Positions 8,431-17,027 of a stretch of 30,412 nt of DNA are shown here, piece by piece. The DNA is from Clostridia bacterium (GTDB taxonomy: Bacteria > Bacillota > Clostridia > Christensenellales > DTU072). The notes under the pieces are model-generated. The model was not told the DNA's origin, did no database searches, and saw nothing but the letters and a program-made list of their open reading frames with translations. The stretch lies in NCBI GenBank assembly GCA_028701415.1, contig JAQVQU010000005.1:1-30412 (forward strand), given 5' to 3'. The position numbers were made by a program, and so were the translations under genes. The first letter of the stretch is position 1. Each line of letters starts with the position of its first letter.

Positions 8431-9093
8431 ATGAGAAAGGGTATTTTATTCGTTTTAACCGGGCCATCCGGAGCTGGGAAAGGAACAGTGCTTAACAAGG
8501 TAATAAGCTCTCTATCAGGACTTGCATATTCTGTATCAGCTACGACTAGAAAACCAAGGCAAGGAGAGATTGATGGGATACATTACTATTTTAAAACGGA
8601 AGAGGAATTCGAGGAAATGGAAAAAAATGGGGAGTTTCTCGAATGTGTAAGCAAATTCCGGCAAAAATATGGCACCCCTAAATCGAAAGTTCAAGAGCAT
8701 ATTGACAATGGAATAGATGTTATATTAGAAATAGAAACCAAAGGGGCAGCAAAAATTAGAAGAGAATTTAGTGAGGCAGTTTTTATTTTCATAACACCCT
8801 CAACGTACGAGGAATTAGCGAGAAGGCTAGAACAAAGAGGTACTGAGGAAGATTGGATGAGGAGATTAAGGCTAAAAACAGCAAGGACTGAGTATAGAAG
8901 CATTCGCCAATATGAATATGTTGCAATCAATGATTACATAGATAAATGTGTTGATACTGTCATAGCAATTATTAAGGCGGAGAGAGCAAAGAGAAAAAAT
9001 AATAGCGAACTTGTCGATATGTTTGCTAGTTTATATAAAAATTACAAAATAGAAGAACAAAAAACCTTAGGAGGTAAAGATAATGATGATTGA
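8431..9093 (+). CDS. gmk: Guanylate kinase
   Basis: Phosphorylates GMP to GDP with ATP, an essential step in guanine nucleotide supply. The P-loop is GPSGAGKGT (11-19). The GMP-binding region follows with SATTRKPRQGEIDGIHYYF, and the ILEIETKGAAKIR and FIFITPSTYEELARRL blocks are typical. At 220 residues it is slightly longer than the usual 205 or so, because of a charged C-terminal tail. AGGAG lies about 6 nt before the ATG. The end overlaps rpoZ by 11 nt, and the rpoZ Shine-Dalgarno site sits inside the gmk coding sequence. Confidence 0.98.
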   Translation: MRKGILFVLTGPSGAGKGTVLNKVISSLSGLAYSVSATTRKPRQGEIDGIHYYFKTEEEFEEMEKNGEFLECVSKFRQKYGTPKSKVQEHIDNGIDVILEIETKGAAKIRREFSEAVFIFITPSTYEELARRLEQRGTEEDWMRRLRLKTARTEYRSIRQYEYVAINDYIDKCVDTVIAIIKAERAKRKNNSELVDMFASLYKNYKIEEQKTLGGKDNDD

Positions 9094-9289
9094 TCCACCC
9101 ATTGACAAATTGATTAAGAAGGCTCCTTGCAGATATGCATTAGTCGTTGGTATTGCCAAAAGAACGAAGGAGTTATTATCCGTGGAAAAAGAAAAAGCGC
9201 TTTTGGAAGACTCAGGATTGAAAGCCGTTTCCCTGGCAGCAAAGGAAATATATGAAGGGAAAATAAAAATAATTACAGAAGAAAAATGA
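9083..9289 (+). CDS. rpoZ: DNA-directed RNA polymerase omega subunit
   Basis: Small subunit that helps fold and assemble beta-prime of RNA polymerase. The 68-residue protein has the Firmicutes omega pattern: PPIDKLIKKAPCRYALVVGIAKRTKEL, then AVSLAAKEIYEGKI. AGGAGGT at 9069-9075 is well placed for either of two adjacent ATGs (9083 or 9086). It overlaps gmk by 11 nt and coaBC by 4 nt. Placement between gmk and coaBC is the standard arrangement and supports the call despite the short length. Confidence 0.93.
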   Translation: MMIDPPIDKLIKKAPCRYALVVGIAKRTKELLSVEKEKALLEDSGLKAVSLAAKEIYEGKIKIITEEK

Positions 9290-10464
9290 AAAAAACTATT
9301 CTATTGGGAGTAACAGGCGGCATAGCGGCATATAAATCTTGTGAAATAGTCTCAAGATTTATTAAGCTTGGGTATGAAGTTAGAGTAATAATGACTGAAA
9401 ATGCAACGGAGTTTGTCACTCCTTTGACTTTTGAAACTCTGTCTTTGAATAGGGTAGTTACTAATACTTTTGACAAAACAAGGGAGTTTGAAACAGAACA
9501 TATCAGTTATGCTAAAATGGCATCTGCATTTTTAGTTGCACCCGCAACAGCAAATCTTATCGGCAAAATCGCCTCGGGAATAGCTGATGATATGTTAACT
9601 ACCACTATTTTGGCAACAAAAGCCCCAATATATATTTGTCCGGCAATGAATACCGCGATGTATGAAAACTCTGCTCATCAGGAAAATCTAAAAAAACTCA
9701 AAAAAATGGGGTACAAAATTATAGATCCTATTGATGGAAGACTTGCGTGTGGAGATGTGGGCAAAGGAAAGATGGCTGAACCAGAAACCATTGTTTCAAT
9801 TGTTGATTCAGACCTAACTCCTCTCCCTGATTTCAGAGGAAAAACTGTTTTAATAACAGCTGGCGCTACCGAGGAACCTATTGATGCAGTAAGATATATC
9901 ACGAACAGATCTTCAGGGAAAATGGGGGTTGCTCTAGCTGAGGCTGTCCAAGATAGAGGAGGAAAAGTAATATTCATTTCTGGGAATATTTCGGTTAACC
10001 ATCCAAACGTATATTCCACTATACAAGTTAAAACTACGGAAGAAATGTTAGAAGCAGTAAAAAAAGAAATAATATATTCTGACATTGTTATTAAAGCTGC
10101 TGCTCCTTCTGATTATAGAACTGAAGAAAAATTCCCGCAAAAAATAAAAGAAGAAAGATTTTCTTTGAACTTAGTTAAAAATCCAGATATTGCAAAGTAT
10201 GTTGGGCAAAATAAAAATGGTAAGATTTTAGTTGTGTTTGCAGCCGAGACTAACGATTTATTAAAGAATGCTTCAGCAAAACTTAAAGAAAAGAACGCAG
10301 ATATGATTGTAGCTAACGATGTTACAAAAGAGGGCGCGGGCTTTGGGAGCGATACAAATATCGCGACAATTATTAGAAAAGATGGTGTAATGACCTCATA
10401 TGAGATGATGCCAAAAAGGGAGCTTGCAGACCTAATTTTAGATAATATTTTGGAAATTTCATGA
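9286..10464 (+). CDS. coaBC: Bifunctional phosphopantothenoylcysteine decarboxylase / phosphopantothenate-cysteine ligase
   Basis: Carries out two consecutive steps of coenzyme A synthesis. The N-terminal flavoprotein CoaC half shows GVTGGIAAYK (8-17), the catalytic His72 in TEHISYAK, the PAMNTAMY motif (119-126) and Cys155 in the active-site flap ACGDVGKGKM. The C-terminal CoaB half starts near residue 185 with KTVLITAGATEEPIDAVR and NRSSGKMG, and contains AAAPSDYR, LVKNPDIA and a nucleotide-specificity region ending IVANDV. At 392 residues it is a complete fusion. The ATG overlaps the rpoZ stop and its own stop overlaps the priA ATG, so translation is probably coupled across all three genes. 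Confidence 0.97.
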   Translation: MKKTILLGVTGGIAAYKSCEIVSRFIKLGYEVRVIMTENATEFVTPLTFETLSLNRVVTNTFDKTREFETEHISYAKMASAFLVAPATANLIGKIASGIADDMLTTTILATKAPIYICPAMNTAMYENSAHQENLKKLKKMGYKIIDPIDGRLACGDVGKGKMAEPETIVSIVDSDLTPLPDFRGKTVLITAGATEEPIDAVRYITNRSSGKMGVALAEAVQDRGGKVIFISGNISVNHPNVYSTIQVKTTEEMLEAVKKEIIYSDIVIKAAAPSDYRTEEKFPQKIKEERFSLNLVKNPDIAKYVGQNKNGKILVVFAAETNDLLKNASAKLKEKNADMIVANDVTKEGAGFGSDTNIATIIRKDGVMTSYEMMPKRELADLILDNILEIS

Positions 10465-12647
10465 TATATGAAGTAATTGTAGATATTAGTAATTCAGAAG
10501 TTGATAAGGTTTTTGATTATATTTCGCCTTTTCCAGTGAATATTGGAGACAGGGTTCTAGTTCCTTTTGGAAAAAGACAAATTGAAGGTTATATTATCGG
10601 ACAAAAAGAGAAGAGCGATGGTTCTTACGACTTGAAAGATATAATAATGAAATTAGACGATTTTACTGCCATTACACCTGAAATGCTAGAACTCACAAAG
10701 TATATGTCTTCTATGAATCTCCGTAAAGTTGATTGTTTAAGACAATTCATTCCGACATCAATAAGAAATGGCAAGACAAAGATTTTAAAAAGATCTTATT
10801 TAAAAATTAGTGATAAAGTTGGGACTTTAGACCAAGCTTTGGATTTATTAAACAGAGGAGCTAAGTCGCAAATAACTTTGGTCAAACGATTGTTTGTAAA
10901 TGGCAATGAGCAAGAGAGGGATATTAATAAAGATTTTTCAGCTACAACAATAAAATCGCTTGTTGAAAAAGGTGTTCTTGAACGAATATATTATGAGGAA
11001 AATCGCACCCCGAAATCTTTAGATATTGAAAATAAAAAGATAGAACTTACTTTAGAACAACAAAATGCATTAAATGAGATTTTGGGCCCCGAAAAATCCT
11101 TTTTAATACATGGCGTTACTGGTAGTGGCAAAACTGAACTGTATATGAGAGTTATTGAGGATTCTTTAAAAAAGGGAAAGAATGCTATAATGCTAGTCCC
11201 AGAAATATCATTAACCCCACAGATGCTAGGCGTTTTTCGTGCAAGGTTTGGAGAACAAGTAAGTCTTTTGCACAGTAATCTTTCCCCAGGGGAAAGATTT
11301 GATGAATGGAGAAAATTGAGAAATGGTTATTCAAGAATCGCACTTGGCCCAAGAAGTGCTATTTTTGCCCCCTTAGAAAATCTCGGAGTCATAATTATTG
11401 ACGAGGAACACGATTCCAGCTATGTTTCAGAAAGTAATCCTAGATATTTTACGTCAGAGATCGCTGCGTTTAGAGCGAAATATAATAATTGCAAGCTCCT
11501 TCTTGGGAGCGCTACTCCTTCTATCGAAACTTATTATAGGGCATCAATAGGAGAATATCGATTAATCGCAATGAATAACCGAATTAATAATAGATGTCTC
11601 CCGGAGATAGAGACAATCGATATGAGAAGGGAAATGAAAGCTGGGAACACTTCAATTTTTAGCGCTAAACTTCTTTCAGCTGTTGAAGATTCATTGAAAA
11701 GAAAAGAACAGGTAATGATATTTTTGAATCGGAGGGGGTATTCCTCCTTTGTTAGATGTCAAGAATGTGGATTTATCCCTATGTGTCCAAGTTGCGATGT
11801 TTCCCTTACCTTTCATTCAGAAGATAATTCATTAAGGTGTCATTTTTGTGGAAATAAGTACCGGATGATAGATGAATGCCCCAATTGTGGAAATAAAGAT
11901 TTGAAAGAGGGACGCATTGGGACTGAAAAGGTGGTAAAGGAGCTGACACGTATTTTCCCGGAGAATAAGGTCCTCAGAATGGATCTGGATAGTACATCTC
12001 AAAAGGATAGTTATATCAAAATCCTTAATTCATTTAATTCAGGGGAAGCCGATATTTTAGTTGGGACTCAAATGATTGCGAAAGGGCATGACTTTAAGAA
12101 TGTTACATTGGTTGGAATATTAGACGCAGACATATCGTTGTTTATCCAAGATTTTCGAGCAAATGAAAGAACATTCCAATTGATTACTCAGGTTGCAGGG
12201 AGGGCAGGAAGAGATTGCAAACCTGGCAAAGTTTTAATGCAAACCTATGTTCCGAGTAATGCCGTTTTCGCTTTTACCGCTCGATATGATTACAAAGGAT
12301 TTTATGATAGGGAAATAGAAAAAAGAAAGGGAACTTTGTTCCCTCCATTTTCTAAGATTGTTAGAATTTTAACTCAAGCAAAAGACGGCGTTTTATCCCA
12401 AAAGGCTAACCATAAGTTATACGATTTAATTAGTGGTGCATTAAGAGGAAAAGAAGGAATTATAAGGATACAAGAAATGCCTGCTGCTATGAAGAAAAAA
12501 TCTGATTACTATAGATATCAAGTAGTTATATGGGTAAGAAATGAGTTTTCGCAAAATATTCTAGAGATTATTTATGATATTTCGAATAGTTTTCATGAAA
12601 AAGGAGTGACAGTTTTTTCGGAAATCAATCCTCAACAAATGATATAG
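10461..12647 (+). CDS. priA: Primosomal protein N' / replication restart helicase PriA
   Basis: Recognises stalled or collapsed forks and reloads the replisome. The N-terminal 3'-DNA-binding domain (about 1-100) starts YEVIVDIS and contains the VDKVFDY block. Helicase motifs: Walker A GVTGSGKTE (218-226), DEEH (314-317), GSATPS, and VTLVGILDADISLF with QVAGRAGR near the C-terminus. Eight zinc-binding cysteines are all present at 433, 436, 442, 445, 460, 463, 473 and 476. The length of 728 residues is normal. The start overlaps coaBC by 4 nt. A 99-nt gap with a new promoter follows, so priA probably ends the yicC transcription unit. Confidence 0.97.
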   Translation: MIYEVIVDISNSEVDKVFDYISPFPVNIGDRVLVPFGKRQIEGYIIGQKEKSDGSYDLKDIIMKLDDFTAITPEMLELTKYMSSMNLRKVDCLRQFIPTSIRNGKTKILKRSYLKISDKVGTLDQALDLLNRGAKSQITLVKRLFVNGNEQERDINKDFSATTIKSLVEKGVLERIYYEENRTPKSLDIENKKIELTLEQQNALNEILGPEKSFLIHGVTGSGKTELYMRVIEDSLKKGKNAIMLVPEISLTPQMLGVFRARFGEQVSLLHSNLSPGERFDEWRKLRNGYSRIALGPRSAIFAPLENLGVIIIDEEHDSSYVSESNPRYFTSEIAAFRAKYNNCKLLLGSATPSIETYYRASIGEYRLIAMNNRINNRCLPEIETIDMRREMKAGNTSIFSAKLLSAVEDSLKRKEQVMIFLNRRGYSSFVRCQECGFIPMCPSCDVSLTFHSEDNSLRCHFCGNKYRMIDECPNCGNKDLKEGRIGTEKVVKELTRIFPENKVLRMDLDSTSQKDSYIKILNSFNSGEADILVGTQMIAKGHDFKNVTLVGILDADISLFIQDFRANERTFQLITQVAGRAGRDCKPGKVLMQTYVPSNAVFAFTARYDYKGFYDREIEKRKGTLFPPFSKIVRILTQAKDGVLSQKANHKLYDLISGALRGKEGIIRIQEMPAAMKKKSDYYRYQVVIWVRNEFSQNILEIIYDISNSFHEKGVTVFSEINPQQMI

Positions 12648-12689
12648 ATATCTGGAACTATGTGTTTTACTATAAAAATAATAAAAATG

Positions 12690-12698
12690 TGCGATAAT
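12690..12698 (+). promoter_or_regulatory. Candidate extended -10 promoter of def
   Basis: TGCGATAAT matches the extended -10 form TG-n-GATAAT. No good -35 box is found at 17 nt; TTTACT lies 21 nt upstream, which is too far. The resulting leader to the def ATG at 12747 would be about 40 nt. Confidence 0.4.
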
Positions 12699-12746
12699 AA
12701 TAATTATTAAGGAAAGAATTAATAGATTAAAAGATGGAGACACGGA

Positions 12747-13211
12747 ATGGCAATAAGAAATATTTTTAAAGAAGAAGATGCGATTCTTCGCAGAAGAGCA
12801 CGAGAAGTTATAGCCTTTGATGAAAGATTAGGCTTATTAATAGATGATATGGTTGATACTATGAGAAAGGCTGAGGGAGTGGGGTTGGCTGCTCCACAAG
12901 TAGGAATATCAAGGAGAGTAATCGTTGTTGAGACTAAGGAAGGTGGCTTAGTTGAAATTGTGAATCCAGTCATATATGAAAAATCAGGAAAACAGGTAGG
13001 CCCTGAAGGGTGTTTGTCTGTTGATCCCTCAAAAACAGGTTATGTTGAAAGGCCGATGTTTGTAAAAGTAAAGGGATATGATAGAAAGGGAAAGGAAATA
13101 ATTGAGGAAGGAGAAGGTCTTAGAGCTAGGGCTTTTTGTCATGAAATTGACCATTTAGATGGAGTGTTGTATATAGATAGGTTGTGCCAACCTCCAAAAG
13201 CTGAAAGTTAA
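12747..13211 (+). CDS. def: Peptide deformylase
   Basis: Removes the formyl group from nascent proteins; metal-dependent. All three family motifs are present: GVGLAAPQVG (motif 1), EGCLSV (motif 2, metal-binding Cys) and HEIDH (motif 3, two His ligands and the catalytic Glu). At 154 residues it is of the usual short bacterial type. GGAG lies 7 nt before the ATG. Functionally paired with fmt, but the two are separated here by a 348-nt spacer. The last codons of def lie at the left edge of the first copy of a duplicated sequence, so the stop-codon region has been part of a local duplication. Confidence 0.97.
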   Translation: MAIRNIFKEEDAILRRRAREVIAFDERLGLLIDDMVDTMRKAEGVGLAAPQVGISRRVIVVETKEGGLVEIVNPVIYEKSGKQVGPEGCLSVDPSKTGYVERPMFVKVKGYDRKGKEIIEEGEGLRARAFCHEIDHLDGVLYIDRLCQPPKAES

Positions 13212-13262
13212 TTTTTGCACACAATGTTATGGAACTGGTGATTTAGGATGGAATGAAGTATA
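13203..13262 (+). repeat. Direct repeat copy 1 (approximately 88-bp period) at the def 3' end
   Basis: This 60-bp segment matches 13291-13350 at 54 of 60 positions without gaps. The first 9 bp are the last codons and stop of def. The conserved core contains GCACACAATGTTATG and AACTGGTGATTTAGGATGGAA. With one gap, weaker similarity extends about 37 bp further left into def, which points to an old tandem duplication that included the def C-terminal codons. Confidence 0.85.
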
Positions 13263-13290
13263 AAGATGAGTTATTCTAACTTCAAAAATT

Positions 13291-13350
13291 GAAAGTAAAT
13301 TTTCGCACACAATGTTATGTAACTGGTGATTTAGGATGGAAGGTTGTATA
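13291..13350 (+). repeat. Direct repeat copy 2 (approximately 88-bp period)
   Basis: Second copy of the 60-bp unit, starting 88 bp after copy 1. Differences are single-base changes spread along the unit. The 28 bp between the copies look like a decayed copy of the end of def (for example CTTCAAAAATTGAAAGT against CCTCCAAAAGCTGAAAGT). No transposase or terminal inverted repeats flank it. Confidence 0.85.
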
Positions 13351-13559
13351 CAAATAAATTTTTACGAAATAAAGATTCAAAAGATTGATTTGCCGCAGAA
13401 ATAAGATTTTATGGTTAATAGTTAGCGCATAATTTAATAATTTCTGAAATCATGTGTGAAAAGAGGCTTGATGAATAACAATTGTAGAAGGATATGTAAT
13501 TTTATTGCGATGTTTATCAACTTAATGCTGGGAGAAAAAAGGTCTGTTGAGGTGTTTGT
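13351..13559 (+). other. Remaining spacer upstream of fmt, no gene recognised
   Basis: AT-rich non-coding stretch with no frame of useful length on either strand and no strong hairpin with a T tract. I find no convincing -35/-10 pair. The fmt Shine-Dalgarno site (GAGGTG) lies at the right end. Confidence 0.4.
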
Positions 13560-14501
13560 ATGAGGATTGTTTTTTTAGGAACTCCAAATTTTGCCGTTAA
13601 TGTACTAAAGGCTTTATTTCTTTCCCATCATGAAATTGTTGGGGTTATAACTATGCCCGATAAAAAAGGAAAAAGAGGAAACAAAACTATTTCTTCTCCA
13701 GTTAAGGAGTTTTCTGAAAAAGAAGGGCTGAAAACATTTCAGTTTGAAAATATTAATACACAAATTAAGGCCATTGAGGAGTTGAAAGCAGATATAGGTG
13801 TTACGGCTGCTTACGGACAGATTTTAAAGGAAGGGGTAATAAATGTTTTTAAGTATGGAATAATTAATGTTCATGCATCAATACTCCCGAAGTATCGTGG
13901 GGCCTCTCCAGTTCAATGTGCTCTTCTTAATGGGGAAAAAGAAATTGGGGTAACAATAATGAAAACAGTTCTTGCCGTGGATGCAGGGGATATACTCAAT
14001 ATTAAGAGAGTGGTTTTAAATGGGCAGGAAAAAGCCGATGAATGCCTAGAAATATTATCTAATCTTGGGGGTATCGCTACGATAGAAACATTAGATGCTA
14101 TTGAGTCAGACCTAATTAAGCCGGTAGAGCAAGACCATACCAAAGCATCTTTTTGCAAAAAAATTAATAAGGAAGATGGTAAGATTGATTTCACAAAAGA
14201 GTCAGCAGAGGATATTTTAAATAAAATTCGTGCTTTTTCCCCTTGGCCTTCCGTATATTTTCAATCCAAATATGGACAAATGAAGATTGTTGATGCAACG
14301 GTGAAAGCTGAAGATACTTCGAAAGAATCTCTACCAGGTACCATTATCGGGATTACTAATAAAGGATTGTGGGTTAAGTGTAAAAATGGTGCTCTAGAAA
14401 TTAATAGAGTTCAGCTTGAGGGAGGAAAAGTTCTAGAAATAAGGGAGTTTCTTCTTGGAAGACCATTTCAGATTAAGGAAGAGATTCTAGCTAAAGGTTG
14501 A
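13560..14501 (+). CDS. fmt: Methionyl-tRNA formyltransferase
   Basis: Formylates initiator Met-tRNA using 10-formyltetrahydrofolate. The N-terminal Rossmann-like fold opens MRIVFLGTPNFA. The catalytic triad is present: Asn103 and His105 in INVHASILPKYRGASPVQ and Asp141 in VDAGDIL, aligning with Asn106, His108 and Asp144 of the E. coli enzyme. The C-terminal OB-like domain (about 205-313) contains IRAFSPWPSVYF and the GRPFQ end. The length of 313 residues is normal. GAGGTG lies about 6 nt before the ATG. rsmB follows after 23 nt, as in most Firmicutes. Confidence 0.97.
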   Translation: MRIVFLGTPNFAVNVLKALFLSHHEIVGVITMPDKKGKRGNKTISSPVKEFSEKEGLKTFQFENINTQIKAIEELKADIGVTAAYGQILKEGVINVFKYGIINVHASILPKYRGASPVQCALLNGEKEIGVTIMKTVLAVDAGDILNIKRVVLNGQEKADECLEILSNLGGIATIETLDAIESDLIKPVEQDHTKASFCKKINKEDGKIDFTKESAEDILNKIRAFSPWPSVYFQSKYGQMKIVDATVKAEDTSKESLPGTIIGITNKGLWVKCKNGALEINRVQLEGGKVLEIREFLLGRPFQIKEEILAKG

Positions 14502-14524
14502 TTTTCTCTGGGTATAGGAACTAA

Positions 14525-15766
14525 GTGACTACAGGTTATTTTGAAAAAAGTTATACGATTCTTAAAAAGGTGATTTCAGAAGGGGCCTATGTTCAGTTAG
14601 CACTTAAAGATGTATCTGGAGATAAAGATTTTTCTATAGTTACAAAAATAGTATATGGAACGCTAGAGCAATATTATCTTTTAGAATACAATTTGTCTCT
14701 ATATATTGAAAAGAAACCCTCAAAATCTGTATACATACTTCTCTTAATGGCTGCCTTCTGTTTGAATAATCTTAATATTCCAGATTATACAATAGTCAAT
14801 GAGATTGTTGATTTAACTGGAAAGATTGGGAAAAGAGAGCTAAAACCTTTTGTCAATGGTGTTTTAAGAAAAATATCTCAGCATTCAGCATCATTCCCTG
14901 ATAAATCTTCAGAGTATTATGAAGAAGCATTTTACAATCTTCCTAGATGGATAATTCAATTAATTAAAAAGGAATATCCTAGTGATTTTGAAAAAATACT
15001 TAATTCTGAGAAAACTCAAATGGAGCATGTAAGGTTAAATTTTTCTAGAATATCAAAAGCTGAGTTCGAAAGAATTGTAATAGATTTTGTCCCCTCTCAG
15101 ACAGGATATTTTGTCCGAAACAGTCCCATAATCCGAGAATTATTTAACAAAGGAAAGCTAACTTTTCAATCCCTTGCATCCACTTTAGTTGTGGAAGCTG
15201 CAGGAAATATTAAAGGCAAAAAACTTCTAGATCTCTGCGCAGCTCCAGGGGGAAAGTCCGTTTTTGCCGCTGAAAAAGGCGCTGAGGTGATTTCATGTGA
15301 TATACATGAACACAGATTAAAATTAATCTCTTCTTATGCGTCAAGAATGGGATATGATTTAAAAGTAATAAAAAATGATGGAAAAAAGGAAAATAAATCT
15401 TTATTTAATCTCTTTGATATAGTTCTTATTGATGCCCCTTGTTCCGGGTTAGGAGTAATAAGAAAAAAACAAGATATGATCTTTACTAAAAGACCTGAGG
15501 ATATTGAGTTATTAAGTTGCCTGCAAAGCGAAATATTAGAAAATGCAAAAAATTATGTAAAGATAGGTGGAATTATAATTTATTCAACTTGCACCATTAC
15601 AGATGCGGAAAATGGGAGAATCATAAGGACATTTTTGGAAAATAACCCGAAATATACAATAGATAAAAAAGAGGGGGTTTTTCCGGAAACAGGGAGCGTT
15701 CAGTTGTTACCTGATGAATTAGGGATGGAAGGATATTACATTGCCAGAATCCGAAGAGATTCCTAG
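14525..15766 (+). CDS. rsmB: 16S rRNA (cytosine-967-C5) methyltransferase
   Basis: SAM-dependent rRNA m5C methyltransferase. The N-terminal NusB-like RNA-binding domain covers about 1-125. The methyltransferase fold has motif I LLDLCAAPGGKS (234-245), Cys306 in DAPCSGLG and Cys356 in YSTCTI, the two cysteines used by this family for catalysis and product release. The length of 413 residues is slightly short but complete. The start is GTG, with TAGGAA close upstream. Probable operon fmt-rsmB-rlmN. Confidence 0.95.
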   Translation: MTTGYFEKSYTILKKVISEGAYVQLALKDVSGDKDFSIVTKIVYGTLEQYYLLEYNLSLYIEKKPSKSVYILLLMAAFCLNNLNIPDYTIVNEIVDLTGKIGKRELKPFVNGVLRKISQHSASFPDKSSEYYEEAFYNLPRWIIQLIKKEYPSDFEKILNSEKTQMEHVRLNFSRISKAEFERIVIDFVPSQTGYFVRNSPIIRELFNKGKLTFQSLASTLVVEAAGNIKGKKLLDLCAAPGGKSVFAAEKGAEVISCDIHEHRLKLISSYASRMGYDLKVIKNDGKKENKSLFNLFDIVLIDAPCSGLGVIRKKQDMIFTKRPEDIELLSCLQSEILENAKNYVKIGGIIIYSTCTITDAENGRIIRTFLENNPKYTIDKKEGVFPETGSVQLLPDELGMEGYYIARIRRDS

Positions 15767-15820
15767 CATGAAAGCCTGCTTACCTTGTTTGGGGGAGTAT
15801 TAGTTTAAGAGGAGTATATA

Positions 15821-16906
15821 TTGATACACAAAAGAAAAAAATGCATACAAGATTATTCTTATGAGGAAATAGCAGCAATCGTTCTTGAAAAGGGTTTCCC
15901 AAAATTTCGTTCCCAACAAATATTTGAATTGTCCCTTTCATATAGAGATTGGTTGGAAAGCTCAAACGTACCTAAAGTGGTCTCCGAAGCTTTTTCTGAC
16001 TACGAAATTGTACCGGCAAAAATTATTTCAAAGGTAATAGGACGGAGAGGTGTAACAAAGTATCTTTTTTTGTTGACCGACAATAGTATAGTAGAAGGAG
16101 TTTATCTTCCTAATAATTACGGAAATACCGTTTGCATATCGACTCAGGTAGGATGCGCTATGGGCTGTGAATTTTGTGCATCTGGCATTAATGGATTAAT
16201 AAGAGACTTGAGCCCCGGGGAGATTCAGGGGCAGGTCTTAGCTGTTAATCGCGAAAAAAATGGGACAAAAAATAATCGCGCTATTTCTAATATTGTCCTT
16301 ATGGGTAGTGGCGAACCGTTAAATAATTATTGTAATGTGGTAAAGTTTATTAGACTAATCTCTGCTGAAAATGGCATGAATATAAGCCCAAGAAATATCA
16401 CCCTATCTACTTGCGGAATTACTGATAAGATTTATCTTCTTGCAAAAGAAGGTTTGCCTATCACATTAACTATATCCCTTCACGCAGCGTCTGATTTTGA
16501 TAGACAAAAATTTATGCCAATAGCAAAGGTATACTCGATAAAAGATATTGTGAAAGCAGCGGATTATTATTATTCTAGTACAGGAAGAAGGGTCTCTTAT
16601 GAATATGCTCTAACAAAAATAAGCTCAAAAGAGGAAAGCATAGATGATCTAGTAAAACTACTAAAGGGAAAGCCCATACACATAAACCTGATAAGGCTGA
16701 ATCCTGTTCAGGAAAAAGAAGTTTTAGGATCTGATGATAAGAGAGCTGATGAAATTAGAAAGATACTGGAAGATAATGGGATATCTGCTACGATTAGAAG
16801 GAGCTTGGGTTCAGATATTGAAGGAGCCTGTGGCCAACTTAGAAATCATTTTCTTTCCGATGAAAAGAAGATTAGGGACTTTTCTGAATATTCGGTCATA
16901 AACTAA
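15821..16906 (+). CDS. rlmN: 23S rRNA (adenine-2503-C2) methyltransferase RlmN (radical SAM)
   Basis: Radical SAM enzyme that methylates A2503 of 23S rRNA and A37 of some tRNAs. The 4Fe-4S cluster cysteines are Cys112, Cys116 and Cys119 (CAMGCEFC). GSGEPLNNY and SLHAASD blocks follow, and the C-terminal catalytic Cys337 lies in GACGQLR. Its 361 residues fit the family. The start is TTG, chosen because AGAGGAG lies 7-8 nt upstream and the reading frame starts with family-like sequence. In most Firmicutes prpC and prkC follow; here a 121-nt gap and then rsgA follow. Confidence 0.96.
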   Translation: MIHKRKKCIQDYSYEEIAAIVLEKGFPKFRSQQIFELSLSYRDWLESSNVPKVVSEAFSDYEIVPAKIISKVIGRRGVTKYLFLLTDNSIVEGVYLPNNYGNTVCISTQVGCAMGCEFCASGINGLIRDLSPGEIQGQVLAVNREKNGTKNNRAISNIVLMGSGEPLNNYCNVVKFIRLISAENGMNISPRNITLSTCGITDKIYLLAKEGLPITLTISLHAASDFDRQKFMPIAKVYSIKDIVKAADYYYSSTGRRVSYEYALTKISSKEESIDDLVKLLKGKPIHINLIRLNPVQEKEVLGSDDKRADEIRKILEDNGISATIRRSLGSDIEGACGQLRNHFLSDEKKIRDFSEYSVIN

Positions 16907-16930
16907 TTTAAAAACAAAAATATATTTGTG

Positions 16931-16939
16931 TGGTACAAT
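16931..16939 (+). promoter_or_regulatory. Candidate extended -10 promoter of rsgA
   Basis: TGGTACAAT is a good extended -10 box (TG-n-TACAAT). The -35 region is A-rich with no clear match. The leader to the rsgA ATG at 17028 would be about 80 nt. It suggests rsgA-rpe is a unit separate from fmt-rsmB-rlmN. Confidence 0.45.
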
Positions 16940-17027
16940 ACAATAATTAAAGGTATAAGGGAAAAGAAACAAAAGATTTGTTGGAAATTTCTTATATTTA
17001 ATATCTAATTTTACTAGTGGAGTTTAA

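Noticed and set aside
13203..13350. The repeated unit as a CRISPR array or insertion sequence
   Set aside because: Only two copies with period 88, no palindromic repeat of CRISPR size, no cas genes, no transposase and no terminal inverted repeats.
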